Made by a program: the position numbers and the translations under genes | Notes under the pieces: model-generated | Told to the model about the DNA's origin: nothing | Database searches by the model: none | Seen by the model: only the letters and a program-made list of their open reading frames with translations | Shown: positions 54,310-64,000 of the stretch, piece by piece | How the letters are laid out: each line of letters begins with the position of its first letter | Position numbering within the stretch: the first letter of the stretch is position 1 | NCBI GenBank assembly: GCA_022495005.1 | Contig: JAGYXB010001050.1 | Coordinates: 248,001 to 312,000 of the forward strand | Reading direction: 5' to 3' | Length of the DNA: 64,000 nucleotides | Source of the DNA: Rhyacophila brunnea | Lineage: Eukaryota; Arthropoda; Insecta; Trichoptera; Rhyacophilidae

Positions 54310-57300
54310 GTATCCTTTGAAGTTGTTTGTTTAATGGAATAATCTTTTTAAAATACCCTTGTCTTTCAGCATCCGATCTATCATTGTACGCAATGGGATG
54401 TTTAAAAATGGACATTCCGTGGTATAAATGGGTCACACCTATCTCCTTGGTGCTGTCTTCCTTACTATATTTACCTTGATTATCTAAGCAGTGTTGTGAG
54501 AACCAATTTCATCCGTATGCATTTTCTCAAACGTCAGTCATCCTTCACGTTTTGGGATTGGCTCATTAACGAAAATAATACGATTTCGTAATTATTATCA
54601 ATTTGTCGCACGTGAAGTTTATCGATCGGATATTAGTGCATAAATTATTTATTCGTACTTGTGTGTGGTCTAACTTTCATTGTAAAATGCATATTTTTCA
54701 ATATACGTAGACCAACGCCTTTGTCGAGGTTATAAAATCGATTATGCAAATCGGAAAAGTGTTTTTGGCACCATGAAAAATAATACACTGCGCAATTTAT
54801 CAATACTGTAAATCAGCGTGGATTTGTTGACATCTTTTGATTACATTTATGTGTAATCTAGACGTGAATTCTGGTAATATTATTTTAAGAAAGTAAGTAC
54901 CTACCACCATTTTTCTAAAATTAAATTTTTATTGAATAAAATTTGCACATTTGCAAACGTTAATGTAGGTATTTTTATAAATCCAGAGTACCTACTTTTG
55001 GTTTTTCAATAACGGCATTTATTTAAGTACCTACCACCATTTTTCTAAAATTAAATTTTTATTGAATAAAATTTGCACATTTGCAAACGTTAATTATATT
55101 ATGTATTTTTATAAATCCAGAGTACCTACTTTTGGTTTTTCACGGCATTTATTTACAAAATTGAATAGAATATTCGTATTGTGTATTGCAGACCATAGCT
55201 AACTATAAAAATACATCCTTTTACATTTTAATGATAATGGTGGCCCCCGTAGTCAAAATTGTAGTAAGGTACTAGTTACTTATCTGGGGCACTGTGTTTG
55301 ATTTTGGTAAAGTTAAAATACATTTATGTAATTTACCCAAAGATTTCTGTGATTGCTTCACTGCTACTACTTCAATATTGGATTACTAGGTACTACTACA
55401 CTATTGTCATTGGGGCCTTATGGCCTTTTGTAGTGTATGTAATTTTACTATATTTTGCAACAACTTTCTAGTATAGTTATGTTGTTGTGGCTAGTTTTCT
55501 CGATTTCTGAAAAATGTTATTGCGGATTGTCTTATGAAAAATGGTCACAATTTTTCAGTTCTAAGATCGTCGATTAATAATATTAAAGATTTGAGCTATG
55601 ATTATGTAATTTTAATGTAAATTTTATGTAAAAAGTCATGCCGGCAAGTTGAATGTTGAGTCATCTTTTTTTGCCAGTGTTTAAATATTTTAGAATTTTA
55701 TTTTTCATCCCTCTACCTAGTTCCGTTTTTGGTAGCTATCCTGGATACAGCGGCGGACACATTTTGAAAATAGCCGATATACTGGATTATTTGTTAGGAT
55801 AACCTAACCTAACCAAAACTAACAAATAATCCAATATATTGGCTATTTTCAAAATGTGTTTGCCGCTGTATCCAGGATAAACGTATAGAACCGTTTTCTT
55901 GCTTTGGTTTGGCAGTTAGTCTCATCATCGTGAACCTGAAAGAATTGGTAAAATTTGGCATAATGTTATCAGAGATCATTTAAGCTTTAGAAGAATATTA
56001 ATTTGTAAATGATGTATTCATCGTTCACTGTGTGCTGAATACTGTGATCAAACATAGGTAACCTGCAAGTCCAGCATTGCGAGCAACGAGGTGACCACCC
56101 TATGTGTACCAAAATGTATGACATTTTAGGTCACAATTATTATTCATCATAGATTCTGCAGTGTAACAAGTGTTTTACTAATTACTCACATTCCCCTTGT
56201 CGCTGACTGTATTACTTGGTAGGTACATTATATACCATCCCTTTTGCTCAGCGTTTCTGCTATTCCCTGACTGGATTAGGACTCTTTCATAGATTGCCAA
56301 TCCCCGACAATACCTTTGAAGATGGCTTAAATAAATCACTAATTTAACCCAATGCCAACACGTTCACTTCTGAAATCAAATCCATGTATGGACCTAACGG
56401 CTTGCGCGAAATCGTTTCTTATAGGACGCGACCAAGATATACGTCAGAATGTAGAGGCAATTTGTTTTATTTATTTATGAACTCGATTTTTTATTGCACA
56501 TCAATCACGGTCTTCAAAAATTACGTTTCATTATAGGCTCATTGTCACAGCTTTGCTATCTTGGTATATAAAGTTAGGGTAAATTGAAGAAGTGGCAGCA
56601 GATTCGTCATTGCGTACTGCGCAAAAGAAGGTTTTTAAAATCATCAACTGTGTAATTGTACGCACAAGTAATCGGGCGATTACGAGCAATTCTATGAATA
56701 ATGCGAGGTTGAGCACTGTTGTTCCACGACCACGACCCAGGATAACCGGTTCTGTTGGACATTTCAAATGTCTCGACACCTGTGTAAAAGGTTGTAACTA
56801 CATTTTTGGCTATTTTGACTTCATTGCCTTTATTAAATAATTTTAAAGATAATAAAACAATATTGATAAAAAAAAACAAAAATTCAATCAATATTTTATA
56901 GGTATAACTAAAAATTTACAATTCAGCATTTAAATTAACATTGTGTTACCATTAGAATTTATCGAAATCGTACTACTGAAGAGTTGTCATTTTGCATATC
57001 CGACCTTAACGTAGGGGGTGTCAGTCTGTCCATTATAACCATCATATCTTACAAAGTTCCAAAAATCACCAAACGCCACCATGAAAAGGCAATTAAAGAA
57101 GGTGATTACTGCAAAAATTACTACAATAAAGTCCCACAAATGTGATCAAGATTGAACTAAGTATGATTTTTAAATTGTGTTGACAGAAGTGAAACTTTTC
57201 GTCGTGCTCTCCATTTTTATAATCTTCACATGCATGGAATTTTCGTGATCACTGTAAAACACCTCATCTTCATTTTCATCACGTTGCAAAGGTGTTCAAA

Positions 57301-60300
57301 ATTTAGTTTTTGCCATGGTACAAATTTGGTGGTGCGCTTGGCTGTCAACTGAAAAGTTAGTGGTTCAAGGCTGCTATGATAGTTTTTCATTACACTTTAG
57401 CTGGATTTTCTCTCACTCCAAAAACGTTTGGGGGCAATGAGGGAAATATTGACAGGATAGTCATCATGTTGCGAACCATACCATCCTGTTAGAAAGATCG
57501 CTTACCTATGTATAACTAGTTCAAACTGCGTTGTTTGGTATAGCCATAATTTTCCTTAATGCATAATTATTCAGGTACTGCAACCGGGAATTTGATGATG
57601 AAAAAATTTTGATACAACATCAGAAAGCTAAACATTTTAAATGTCACATCTGCCATAAAAAGCTTTACACGGGACCCGGATTATCAATACACTGTATGCA
57701 GGTAAACAAAATGAAACAGCTAATTTGTACACTTCATTTGCATTTTTTTTATGCGCATCTAAAAATATATTCTAGATTTTAGCATATCAATGGATTTAAA
57801 AACTAAAAACAAAAGCCTTGTAATTTAGAATTGTTTTGTTTTTTTTAAAGTAGGTACACAATGCTTGTATTCATTACATTCATTCTGGATTGAGTTATAA
57901 ACCGAATCATGTTTTATTTCAAATGGATCTGTTTTGGATTTGGTAGTATTTAAATAAAAATTAATTGAGTGCAGTTTATGCAGAAAGTATAAATACCTTA
58001 TCATATGATTGTGAATACTTTTATCTCTCGATTACCTGTATTGCTCTTACAATAAAGTGTAATTGTCAATTTTGTTAATAAATTTATATTAACTATACAT
58101 TACCTCCCACCCACCCACACAGAATTAACCTGATATTTTATATACATATTATATTTTTATTGACTGATCATAACCATCTGTCCTTTTAAGACCATTTTTG
58201 CATGTAATAATAATTGTCCATGTGATGTTTCGACAGTGTGGGTATTTGTGGGTGGTTATTGTGTATTATTATTTCAATGTGAAGACTTTGTTTGGAGGTG
58301 TCGCTTATATTTGTGTCTACAATTAGTTTGAACGATTATTTTTAGGTTCATAAAGAGGCCATAGACAAAGTACCCAACTCCCTGTCGAACAGATCAAATA
58401 TTGAAATAGAAATATACGGCATGGAAGGCATTCCTCCGGAAGACATCAAAGAACATGAAAAGCAAAGAGCAGGTAAACAATCAATTAATTTTATATGTGT
58501 GTAATAATATGTGACATATAGAAGTGTTAATTTATGTGTTGATCCATTGGAGTCAAGTGTGATTTTGCAGGATCACTTGAAATGGCATATTGATTGCTAA
58601 AATGGAATATGACTTGTTTATTATTGTTTTAATTCTTTTAAATATTTGTAGGTATTGAATTGTTTATTTTTTTTGGCCACTACGACGACCTGGGACAACA
58701 AGGGAAGGGTGCAATAGTTAATAAAATACTTTGAATAATTTAATATTATGTAGTACTTTATTAAAATTTCAATTAATCATTCTATTTCGATTAGTGTTTG
58801 CATAGATAATTGGTACTCTGTAAAATATTCCTTTATCTGATAATGTGTACTATTATCGTTTATAAAGCGTAATTACTTGACTTCAATGATTAAGCTGACT
58901 TGGTTAAATAGCTATTACCATTCATAGTTCACATAGTTCTAGCACTCAAAATGGAAACTTTACGAACCGGAGCGCTCGGCAATTTTCTGAAGATATAACA
59001 GTTATCAAATTTTGTGTATTGTATAAAAATAAGTGTGAAAAAGAATAAGAAAAAAGACTGTCAAATTATTTTTTCCACGAGACGGAGTGATAATTTTACC
59101 GATTTCACGAACCGGAACGGCGCTCCGGACCGTTTCGAGCCCTGCATAGATTTCAACTTTTCCCTGTCTTATACATAATATTCGGACTTGATATCAAATA
59201 ATATATTTGTGGTTTTGCTATTGACATAATATTATATTTACATACATATAACAAAAACCTGTTTCAACAAGATGAGCAAATCATTATTTCTCATCACCTC
59301 TTTGTTACATAGTACGTTTGCATTACACACCTCAATTAGTTAGTGCACTGCATATTATACTATATCCAGTTTTTACTGAAATTGAGTTATTACATATCTA
59401 CAATATGCCCGTCTGCGTCGTATCTTTATGCTATGTAACTATCGATGTCCAAATATGGTATTTGAGAACATATTTTTTTTCCCGACCATGTCCGATCCTA
59501 ATAGGATCATATGGGCCTCCACAGAGTAGAGGTTTGTATTAACCGATTTTGTTTTTTACGAGAAATGGATGTTAGCCATTTGCTCAACCTATTAGGTGTA
59601 CACAATATGTGTGCTTGTCAGACCCTTCGTTTTGTCATTCTATTTTTCCTCGCATGTATTGTTTTTGGTTAAATGAAGAGGTTTGAATGTTTGTTATTGC
59701 AGGTGGAGCAGGTGGAGGGCGCGATGATGACAGCGATGATGACGAGCCGGCTGTGAAAAAGAAAGCACTGCCTGGTGCGGTGGGCACGTCGAACGGCGCG
59801 GGGGGTGGCCTCTTGCCCTCGCCCTCCCTTTCCGGCAGCTCCTCAGTCCCCCCGGCCCCCTCCATATCTGCCATGCCGGGAATGTTTCCCGTCCCGCCTG
59901 GAGTCCCCCTGATGGGACCCATGCCTCCGCCGCCTTTCCTGCAAGGACCCCCAGGGTAGATTACATTTTTTTATGATCAGTTTAAAGCATTGCTGATTTC
60001 TGAGTGCTGTCATATTACGTTATCTAGTTTGAAACGTTAAAAAGAGGAAAATAATAGCAATGGTCAATTTTATAAAACTGACCATCAAATAATACTATCA
60101 TTATTTCAATTTCATCCGAACAAAAGAGCTCACAAAACATAGTAAAACTGGATACCAGGCATGTCAATGCTTTGATTGTGAGATGTCTTTTAGTTCAGTT
60201 TTACACTTACATATCATGAATTGGATGAAGACCACAGATATAATATTATCCTTCTAAAGAATCATATTATTTTGTTCTATTCATTAGTTTTTTGATTTAT

Positions 60301-63300
60301 CCAGATGATACACAAACAAATACACGCTCTGTTGAGATTTGTTGGGTTTTACTATAAAGTTTATTCTTAATTTTTGTAATTTTTACACAGAATGGTGATG
60401 GGTGGAGTGAGACCACTGTTTCCGTCCGGCACTCCGCAGACTTCCAGTTCGGCGCCTGCCCCACCTAAACCTGCCTTCCCCGCTTACAGGTTAATAATAT
60501 TCCCACTTTTCGATTTATTCTTCCACTGGTTAAATAAAATTAGATTAAAAAAAATGTTTTTTGTTGTTGCAGTAATGTAACGATAAGTGCGCCCCCGACC
60601 GGTGCGGGCGGAGGCGCGGTGGGCTCCCCCGCCAGGCCGTTGGTCACCACGACGGGTGCCTCATCGCGCATCATGCACCCGCCCGAAGATGTCTCGCTGG
60701 AGGAGATCAAAGCGCGCTCTTCCCGATACCGCAGGGCCACGCCGGCCACTGTGACTCCGGCAGCCGCCCCCGCCACCCCTCAGCCCGCTCCCCTCCATCC
60801 GCAACCTGCTCCACATCCTGCACCCACTCTGCAGCAGGCCCTTGCTGAGGTAAACGCCAAAAGCATTCAATTAAGTACTGCTCTTAGATGGTCATGTGTC
60901 TTTTATTCATTTTAAAAGACCACTATATCACTGAATAATTGAGGGTTTGAATTTGGTTCAGCGTATTTGCCTGATTTGCTGAGCAAATAAATAATCATAA
61001 AATTGTCCATCATATCTACCATGTATGAAGAAAAGCTGCCATGTTTTCAATGCGTTAATTTACGAAATATTCATTATCTACGGTTGGCTATCAATTTAAC
61101 TCACTTCAAAGAAATGGCACTGAGTGCTGATATTAAAAGTTTGAGGTTTCCTCCAGTACAGTCCAAATCTTATTGAATATTGATATTAGCAACATGCATT
61201 TACTGCTCTTGTAAACATGGAACACTTTTACCGAATGGAAAGTGGCAAGCTTAACCTTTGAACCATGCTTGTTTCTTTGTTGGACACAGTCGCGATAAGC
61301 GAAATGTCATGGCCAATGGGGGATTAGAATACCATTTAAAATATGAAAACACTATTCATTAACTAGACAAAATTAATAACTTTGCAATAAATGAAAAAAA
61401 ATTACATACATTTTGTTCCAGTTTGCAAAAAAAGAATCTATGTAGATAGTATATCAAGGAAAATTTGATGATAACTGTCTTATAATCTGATCATGATGAT
61501 GATTTCCGGCATCTGGTAGATGTCAACATAAGTATGGCACAAAAAATATTAAAATGTGATCGTGATATAACAAATTCGTTCTCACTGGGGTCACCATGAA
61601 CGAGGGTTGCCTGTATTTACTTTTCACACTTGATTTATCGAGTTCTCTGCCATGTTCTTTATAGTAATAAACCTTGAGCTGCAGGTTCCGGTAGGATAGT
61701 TGCAAAGATATTGAATATAATCTTCTTCTATGGCGATGAAGCCTAAATGAAGAAGTATGTATGTTCTTTTATATTTTTTGCTTACAAAAATGGGACTTTC
61801 GTCAAACTGGAACTTGCTTCAGTGATTTTTTAAGGAAACATCTGAACGAAGATTCGAGGTTTATTAACGGTTGTGATGATTTGAAGTATTCGTCGTACAG
61901 CTGAAATTTGATTAGAGAAAGTTGTCGGAAAGGTAGGGTGTGGCGTTACGAATGCCGTAAAAAGTGATTTCATTTTCCCAAAACGCAGAAATGGAGCTCA
62001 CTCCACTCCCCCCACCCTGCATTGTTGCAGCACCTCCACCATCAACAGCAACAGCAGCAGCAACAGCAACAACAGCAGCAACAGCAGCAGCAGATGGCCG
62101 TGCAGCTGGCCGTGGTGGCGCAGAAGCAGGCCCACGATGCCCACGCTGCCCTCCTGCGTTCTTTGCCACGCCCCCCACAACACCCCCAGTTCATGCCCAT
62201 GGCCGGCATGCCCATGGCCGCGATGGCCCATCACCCGCACCAGCACCCCCATCACCCTCACCACCAGCTGCAGCAGCTGGTGGGAGTGGGGATGGGCGGT
62301 CGCCAGCTGCCCCCTGGCATGCACATGATGCAGCAAGTGGCCGTGCCTCAGCTCAACATGCTCCGCCCGCCCGCCATGCCGCACGGCTTCCCCCCAGGTG
62401 AGTCTCACCCCTCTATCCACCCCCTCTCCCCATATGAACCGCCTTAAGGCTGGTTGTCACCGCCGCCATTATCAGATTATTCTGTGGCGTGCGAAGTCTT
62501 CAGTTGAGGTTCATATGGCAAATAAACTGTCTTGAAGGTCTGCGAATAGGTTTCTTTCGATTTCGTTCCTGACTCGTTCATAAATTGACAACGATAATTC
62601 TATACTTTAACGAAACCACCATTCTTTAAAATAAAAAATAGTATCATTGTCTTCTATATTTGTTAAAAGGATCCAAGTAAAACCGGACAAGACTGATGAA
62701 TTCAATGCTATATTCTTTATACCTCTATACCCAAGACAAGTGAATTATTAAAAATTTTGTTTCGTAAATTTTTTCTCAGCCTACGTAATTTCACTGTATT
62801 ATTTATTACAAAGTTTTGCTAAGAAGTGTTTTATGAATTTAGGTATAACGTGCGATCTTATTAAAACTAAGAACAAAGCCGGACCCGAGAGGTATAGTGG
62901 GTTGTAATAAATATGTAACATTTTCAGTCTAAGGCAAGAAACAAAATTGTTTGTTTTTGTTCAAAGACATAACAACGCTTTTTATTATTGTGTTTGTGAA
63001 ATATTTTTATTTATGCATAGTAACTTAACCGCATTTATAAAATACTAAAACCAGTTTCCTCTTATGACATTATCAATATTCAATTATCACGTCTTACCTA
63101 GAAATAACAGTAAAGAAAATTGATAAGTAATAATGTTTGTTTTTGTCTGCCATTCTTTTATTTAGCGATGAATATTTGTACGTAACTTGTTTCAGCATAA
63201 CATGATATGTTTTAATTTTTATCGCATTCCTTTTACCGAAGATGTAACTATTTTTGATTGATCCACTATAGCTTTGATCCAGAGAGATCTATTAAACATT

Positions 63301-63927
63301 TGCCCAAAACCACTTATTTTTGAGATGCAATAATATTATGTAATATTAGAAGTCAATATTAGTGAATAAATCAACATCCTGTATCTCGGTATGGTAATCA
63401 AACAGGAAATAATTCCATCTTATTTTATGGATATTTTATTGAATTGTCATTCGGAATCGTTATTTTTAATATTTTTCCCTTTTAAATCAAAATTAATATT
63501 TTTTGTTTTAAAATTTAAATTATTTAAAAAAATACATACCACTAATCCACTACTAATATGTAGTTATCCAAATATAAATATTGCAAACAGATTATCTACT
63601 TACATCTAATATTTCACTCGGTGACTTTTGATTGGATATAATGTAATTGAAATCTCGTAAAAATAATTGCGATCCTGGGCCTTTAAAGCATCTTAGTTTT
63701 TGTGAGATCTAAACAGTCCTCATTTTATCTAACACCTTTTGTGCACACTTGTAAATCCATAATAGTCAATTACGCGGCTTAACCTTCGATAATAAATTAT
63801 TCTATTAATTGTAAAAATAGTTTTAAGACATTTAATTCAGATAAGATTAAAGTGTAAAGCTTCACTACACTAAGAATATTACAATCCTGTGTGTTTTCTT
63901 TTATTTTTATTAGATATGGACGACTGA
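54269..63927 (+). CDS. ZNF207: ZNF207/BuGZ, kinetochore and spindle factor
   Basis: BuGZ binds microtubules and tubulin through its N-terminal fingers, condenses through its disordered middle and loads Bub3 onto kinetochores through a GLEBS motif. Exons 54269-54309, 57575-57701, 58346-58472, 59703-59955, 60391-60489, 60573-60849 and 61989-62397 join in frame at GT/AG sites to 444 codons plus one base. A 14-base last exon at 63914-63927 would give 448 residues, close to the 478 or so in human. Visible: [16 protein letters not shown], two C2H2 fingers (C13, C16, H29, H34; C37, C40, H53, H58), [11 protein letters not shown], an acidic R-D-D-D-S-D-D-D-E patch, long P/G/A/M-rich stretches, [23 protein letters not shown] (about 248-265) with the key E-E pair, and a 17-residue polyglutamine (327-343). 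The start matches the family exactly. Its 5' part lies in duplication unit 2, its 3' part in single-copy sequence. Confidence 0.95.
54894..55150. repeat. Two-unit tandem repeat, 130-bp period, ZNF207 intron 1
   Basis: TAAGTACCTACCACCATTTT, TGCACATTTGCAAACGTTAA and AGAGTACCTACTTTTGGTTT occur once from about 54894 and again from about 55024 with few changes. No open frame. The rest of 54570-55200 is AT-rich and has no counterpart in unit 1. Confidence 0.88.
55240..55465 (+). mobile_element. SINE family A, unit 2 copy
   Basis: TGGTGGCCCCCGTAGTC, then ATACATTTATGTAATTTACC and ACTATTGTCATTGGGGCCTT. It is collinear with 40497-40690 and retains the GGGGCCTTATGG segment lost there. Confidence 0.7.
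55590..57160. other. Unit-2-specific block in ZNF207 intron 1
   Basis: Unit 1 jumps from the sequence matching 55580 to that matching 57165, so about 1.55 kb is extra here or lost there. It contains a palindrome (55737-55879). Overlapping open frames on both strands at 56531-56891 have no recognised domain. I found no clean ends or target duplication for the block as a whole. Confidence 0.6.
55737..55879. mobile_element. 143-bp palindromic MITE with telomere-like loop
   Basis: TATCCTGGATACAGCGGCGG is mirrored by GCCGCTGTATCCAGGATA. The arms of about 60 bp include ACATTTTGAAAATAGCC and GGCTATTTTCAAAATGTG, and the loop reads CCTAACCTAACC. TA at both tips suggests a mariner-type target. A related arm lies near 1045-1090. 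Confidence 0.85.
57575..57701 (+). other. ZNF207: ZNF207 exon 2, zinc fingers
   Basis: Acceptor TTATTCAG; donor GTAAAC. It encodes [20 protein letters not shown] and [20 protein letters not shown] then M-Q. It is almost invariant in the family. The duplicate is 41564-41690, with about nine base differences. Confidence 0.96.
58346..58472 (+). other. ZNF207: ZNF207 exon 3
   Basis: Acceptor TTTTTAG; donor GTAAAC. It encodes [30 protein letters not shown] and [13 protein letters not shown] (last codon split). The first histidine completes finger 2. The duplicate is 43108-43234, with a stop in place of the Q after E-H-E-K. Confidence 0.95.
58940..59144 (-). mobile_element. hAT MITE CAGGGCTCGAAA, third copy
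   Basis: The right end TTTCGAGCCCTG and left end TAGCACTCAAAATGG are decayed inverted repeats, with CATAGTTC and CATAGATT as a 6-of-8 target duplication. GAACCGGA.CG.CGCTCCGG words match 52010-52050. It lies in ZNF207 intron 3, just outside the duplicated unit. Confidence 0.8.
59478..59632 (-). mobile_element. SINE family B, headless copy
   Basis: Minus strand: ACCTAATAGGTTGAGCAAATGG, CTACTCTGTGGAGGCCCATA and GATCGGACATGGTCGG then an A-run. It matches 18916-19158 after the tRNA head. It lies in ZNF207 intron 3. Confidence 0.8.
59703..59955 (+). other. ZNF207: ZNF207 exon 4, acidic and proline-rich
   Basis: Acceptor GTTATTGCAG; donor GTAGAT. It encodes [20 protein letters not shown], then G/S/P-rich sequence to [11 protein letters not shown] and a split G. 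An upstream T-rich tract supports the acceptor. It is strongly GC-rich against AT-rich introns. Confidence 0.92.
60391..60489 (+). other. ZNF207: ZNF207 exon 5
   Basis: Acceptor TTTTTACACAG; donor GTTAAT (weak). It encodes [20 protein letters not shown] then [12 protein letters not shown] and a split S. The FPAY word is conserved in ZNF207. Confidence 0.9.
60573..60849 (+). other. ZNF207: ZNF207 exon 6, GLEBS motif
   Basis: Acceptor TTGTTGTTGCAG; donor GTAAAC. It encodes [10 protein letters not shown], a G/A/P stretch, then [18 protein letters not shown] and a P/A/H/Q-rich tail to ALAE. The E-E of the motif contacts Bub3 in characterised BuGZ proteins. Confidence 0.93.
60850..61988. other. 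ZNF207 intron 6
   Basis: AT-rich, and no bounded transposon is seen. It ends with CATTTTCCCAAAACGCAG, a short polypyrimidine tract and acceptor. Confidence 0.6.
61989..62397 (+). other. ZNF207: ZNF207 exon 7, polyglutamine and His/Pro/Met-rich
   Basis: It encodes [18 protein letters not shown], 17 glutamines from mixed [26 protein letters not shown] and an H/P/M/Q-rich end to MPHGFPP and one base. Donor GTGAGT is consensus. Overlapping frames on both strands are composition artefacts. Confidence 0.92.
62398..63913. other. ZNF207 last intron, no element seen
   Basis: AT-rich; no transposon or other gene recognised. The 3' end has an excellent polypyrimidine tract, GTGTTTTCTTTTATTTTTATTAG. 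Confidence 0.5.
63914..63927 (+). other. ZNF207: Candidate ZNF207 terminal exon
   Basis: After the strong acceptor at 63912-63913, the single base left by exon 7 is completed to give D-M-D-D and TGA at 63925-63927. An alternative acceptor at 63953-63954 would give G then TGA at 63957-63959. Either gives a very short C-terminus; the first has the better tract. Transcript data would decide. Confidence 0.45.
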
Positions 63928-64000
63928 TAATGCCTCTTATCCACTATTTTGCAGGTTGACCATAATACATTTTAATATAGAAATCATTATTTCTGATTTT

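Larger units (their letters stand above)
44000..58880 (+). repeat. Tandem segmental duplication, unit 2
   Basis: It starts within septin intron 5 (matching 27415) and ends within ZNF207 intron 3 (58850-58880 matching about 43940-43975, CGTTTATAAA.GTAATTA.TTGAC). The junction between units is at about 43976-44000. It carries the tail exons of septin without the GTPase exons, and the functional first three exons of ZNF207. Insertions private to this unit are the Helitron, the solo LTR, the 1.49-kb nested element and the block 55590-57160. Confidence 0.95.

Noticed and set aside
56531..56891. Overlapping frames on both strands in the unit-2-specific block
   Set aside because: No recognisable domain, three frames open at once, and no matching exon structure. 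Left as unexplained sequence.
27415..58880. Assembly artefact: two haplotypes joined in tandem
   Set aside because: Considered seriously. The orphan copies are the damaged ones (stop codon, replacements), which alleles of essential genes should not be. Not excluded without reads.
1..64000. CRISPR array, operon, phage or bacterial defence system
   Set aside because: The window is insect nuclear DNA with spliced genes. The regular repeats are transposon minisatellites, not spacer arrays.

Overview
The window is a stretch of an insect nuclear genome. It is intron-rich and AT-rich, with GC-rich coding exons, short TTAGG-type arrays (which argue against Diptera), several tRNA-derived SINE families and very many DNA transposons. 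The frequent TAGGTACCTA-like words recall Lepidoptera and some Hemiptera; I cannot place the order from sequence alone.

Layout. 1-18.2 kb holds no host exon that I could recognise and is filled with transposon remnants: SINEs, long-TIR MITEs, a nearly intact mariner and a 5'-truncated LINE. 18.2-28.8 kb is a septin gene of the SEPT2 subgroup (SEPT4/5-like) on the + strand, with seven exons found and the N-terminal exon missing. 54.3-63.9 kb is the ZNF207/BuGZ gene on the + strand, with seven exons plus a tiny candidate last exon.

Between and across these genes lies a tandem segmental duplication. Unit 1 (about 27.4-44.0 kb) and unit 2 (about 44.0-58.9 kb) each run from septin intron 5 to ZNF207 intron 3. 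The order is therefore intact septin, broken ZNF207 copy (exons 1-3), broken septin copy (last two exons), intact ZNF207. The broken ZNF207 copy still encodes both zinc fingers but stops after 95 codons, before the Bub3-binding motif. The broken septin copy keeps the coiled-coil tail.

Since the duplication each unit has collected its own transposons, so each unit shows the empty sites of the other. This lets several elements be delimited to the base: a 2,192-bp Helitron (TC...CTAG between A and T), a 2,079-bp putative solo LTR with a 4-bp target duplication, a 1,492-bp element with 36-bp TIRs nested in a hAT MITE, two adjacent hAT MITEs, a 1,512-bp TTAA-flanked insert, and (only in unit 1) PIF/Harbinger, pogo/Tigger and piggyBac elements. 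Nesting is up to three levels deep.

The septin protein should build membrane- and cortex-associated filaments. BuGZ is a microtubule- and Bub3-binding spindle factor. No operon-like or prokaryotic system is present. The interest of the window is the duplication, its truncated zinc-finger paralogue and the dated transposon record.
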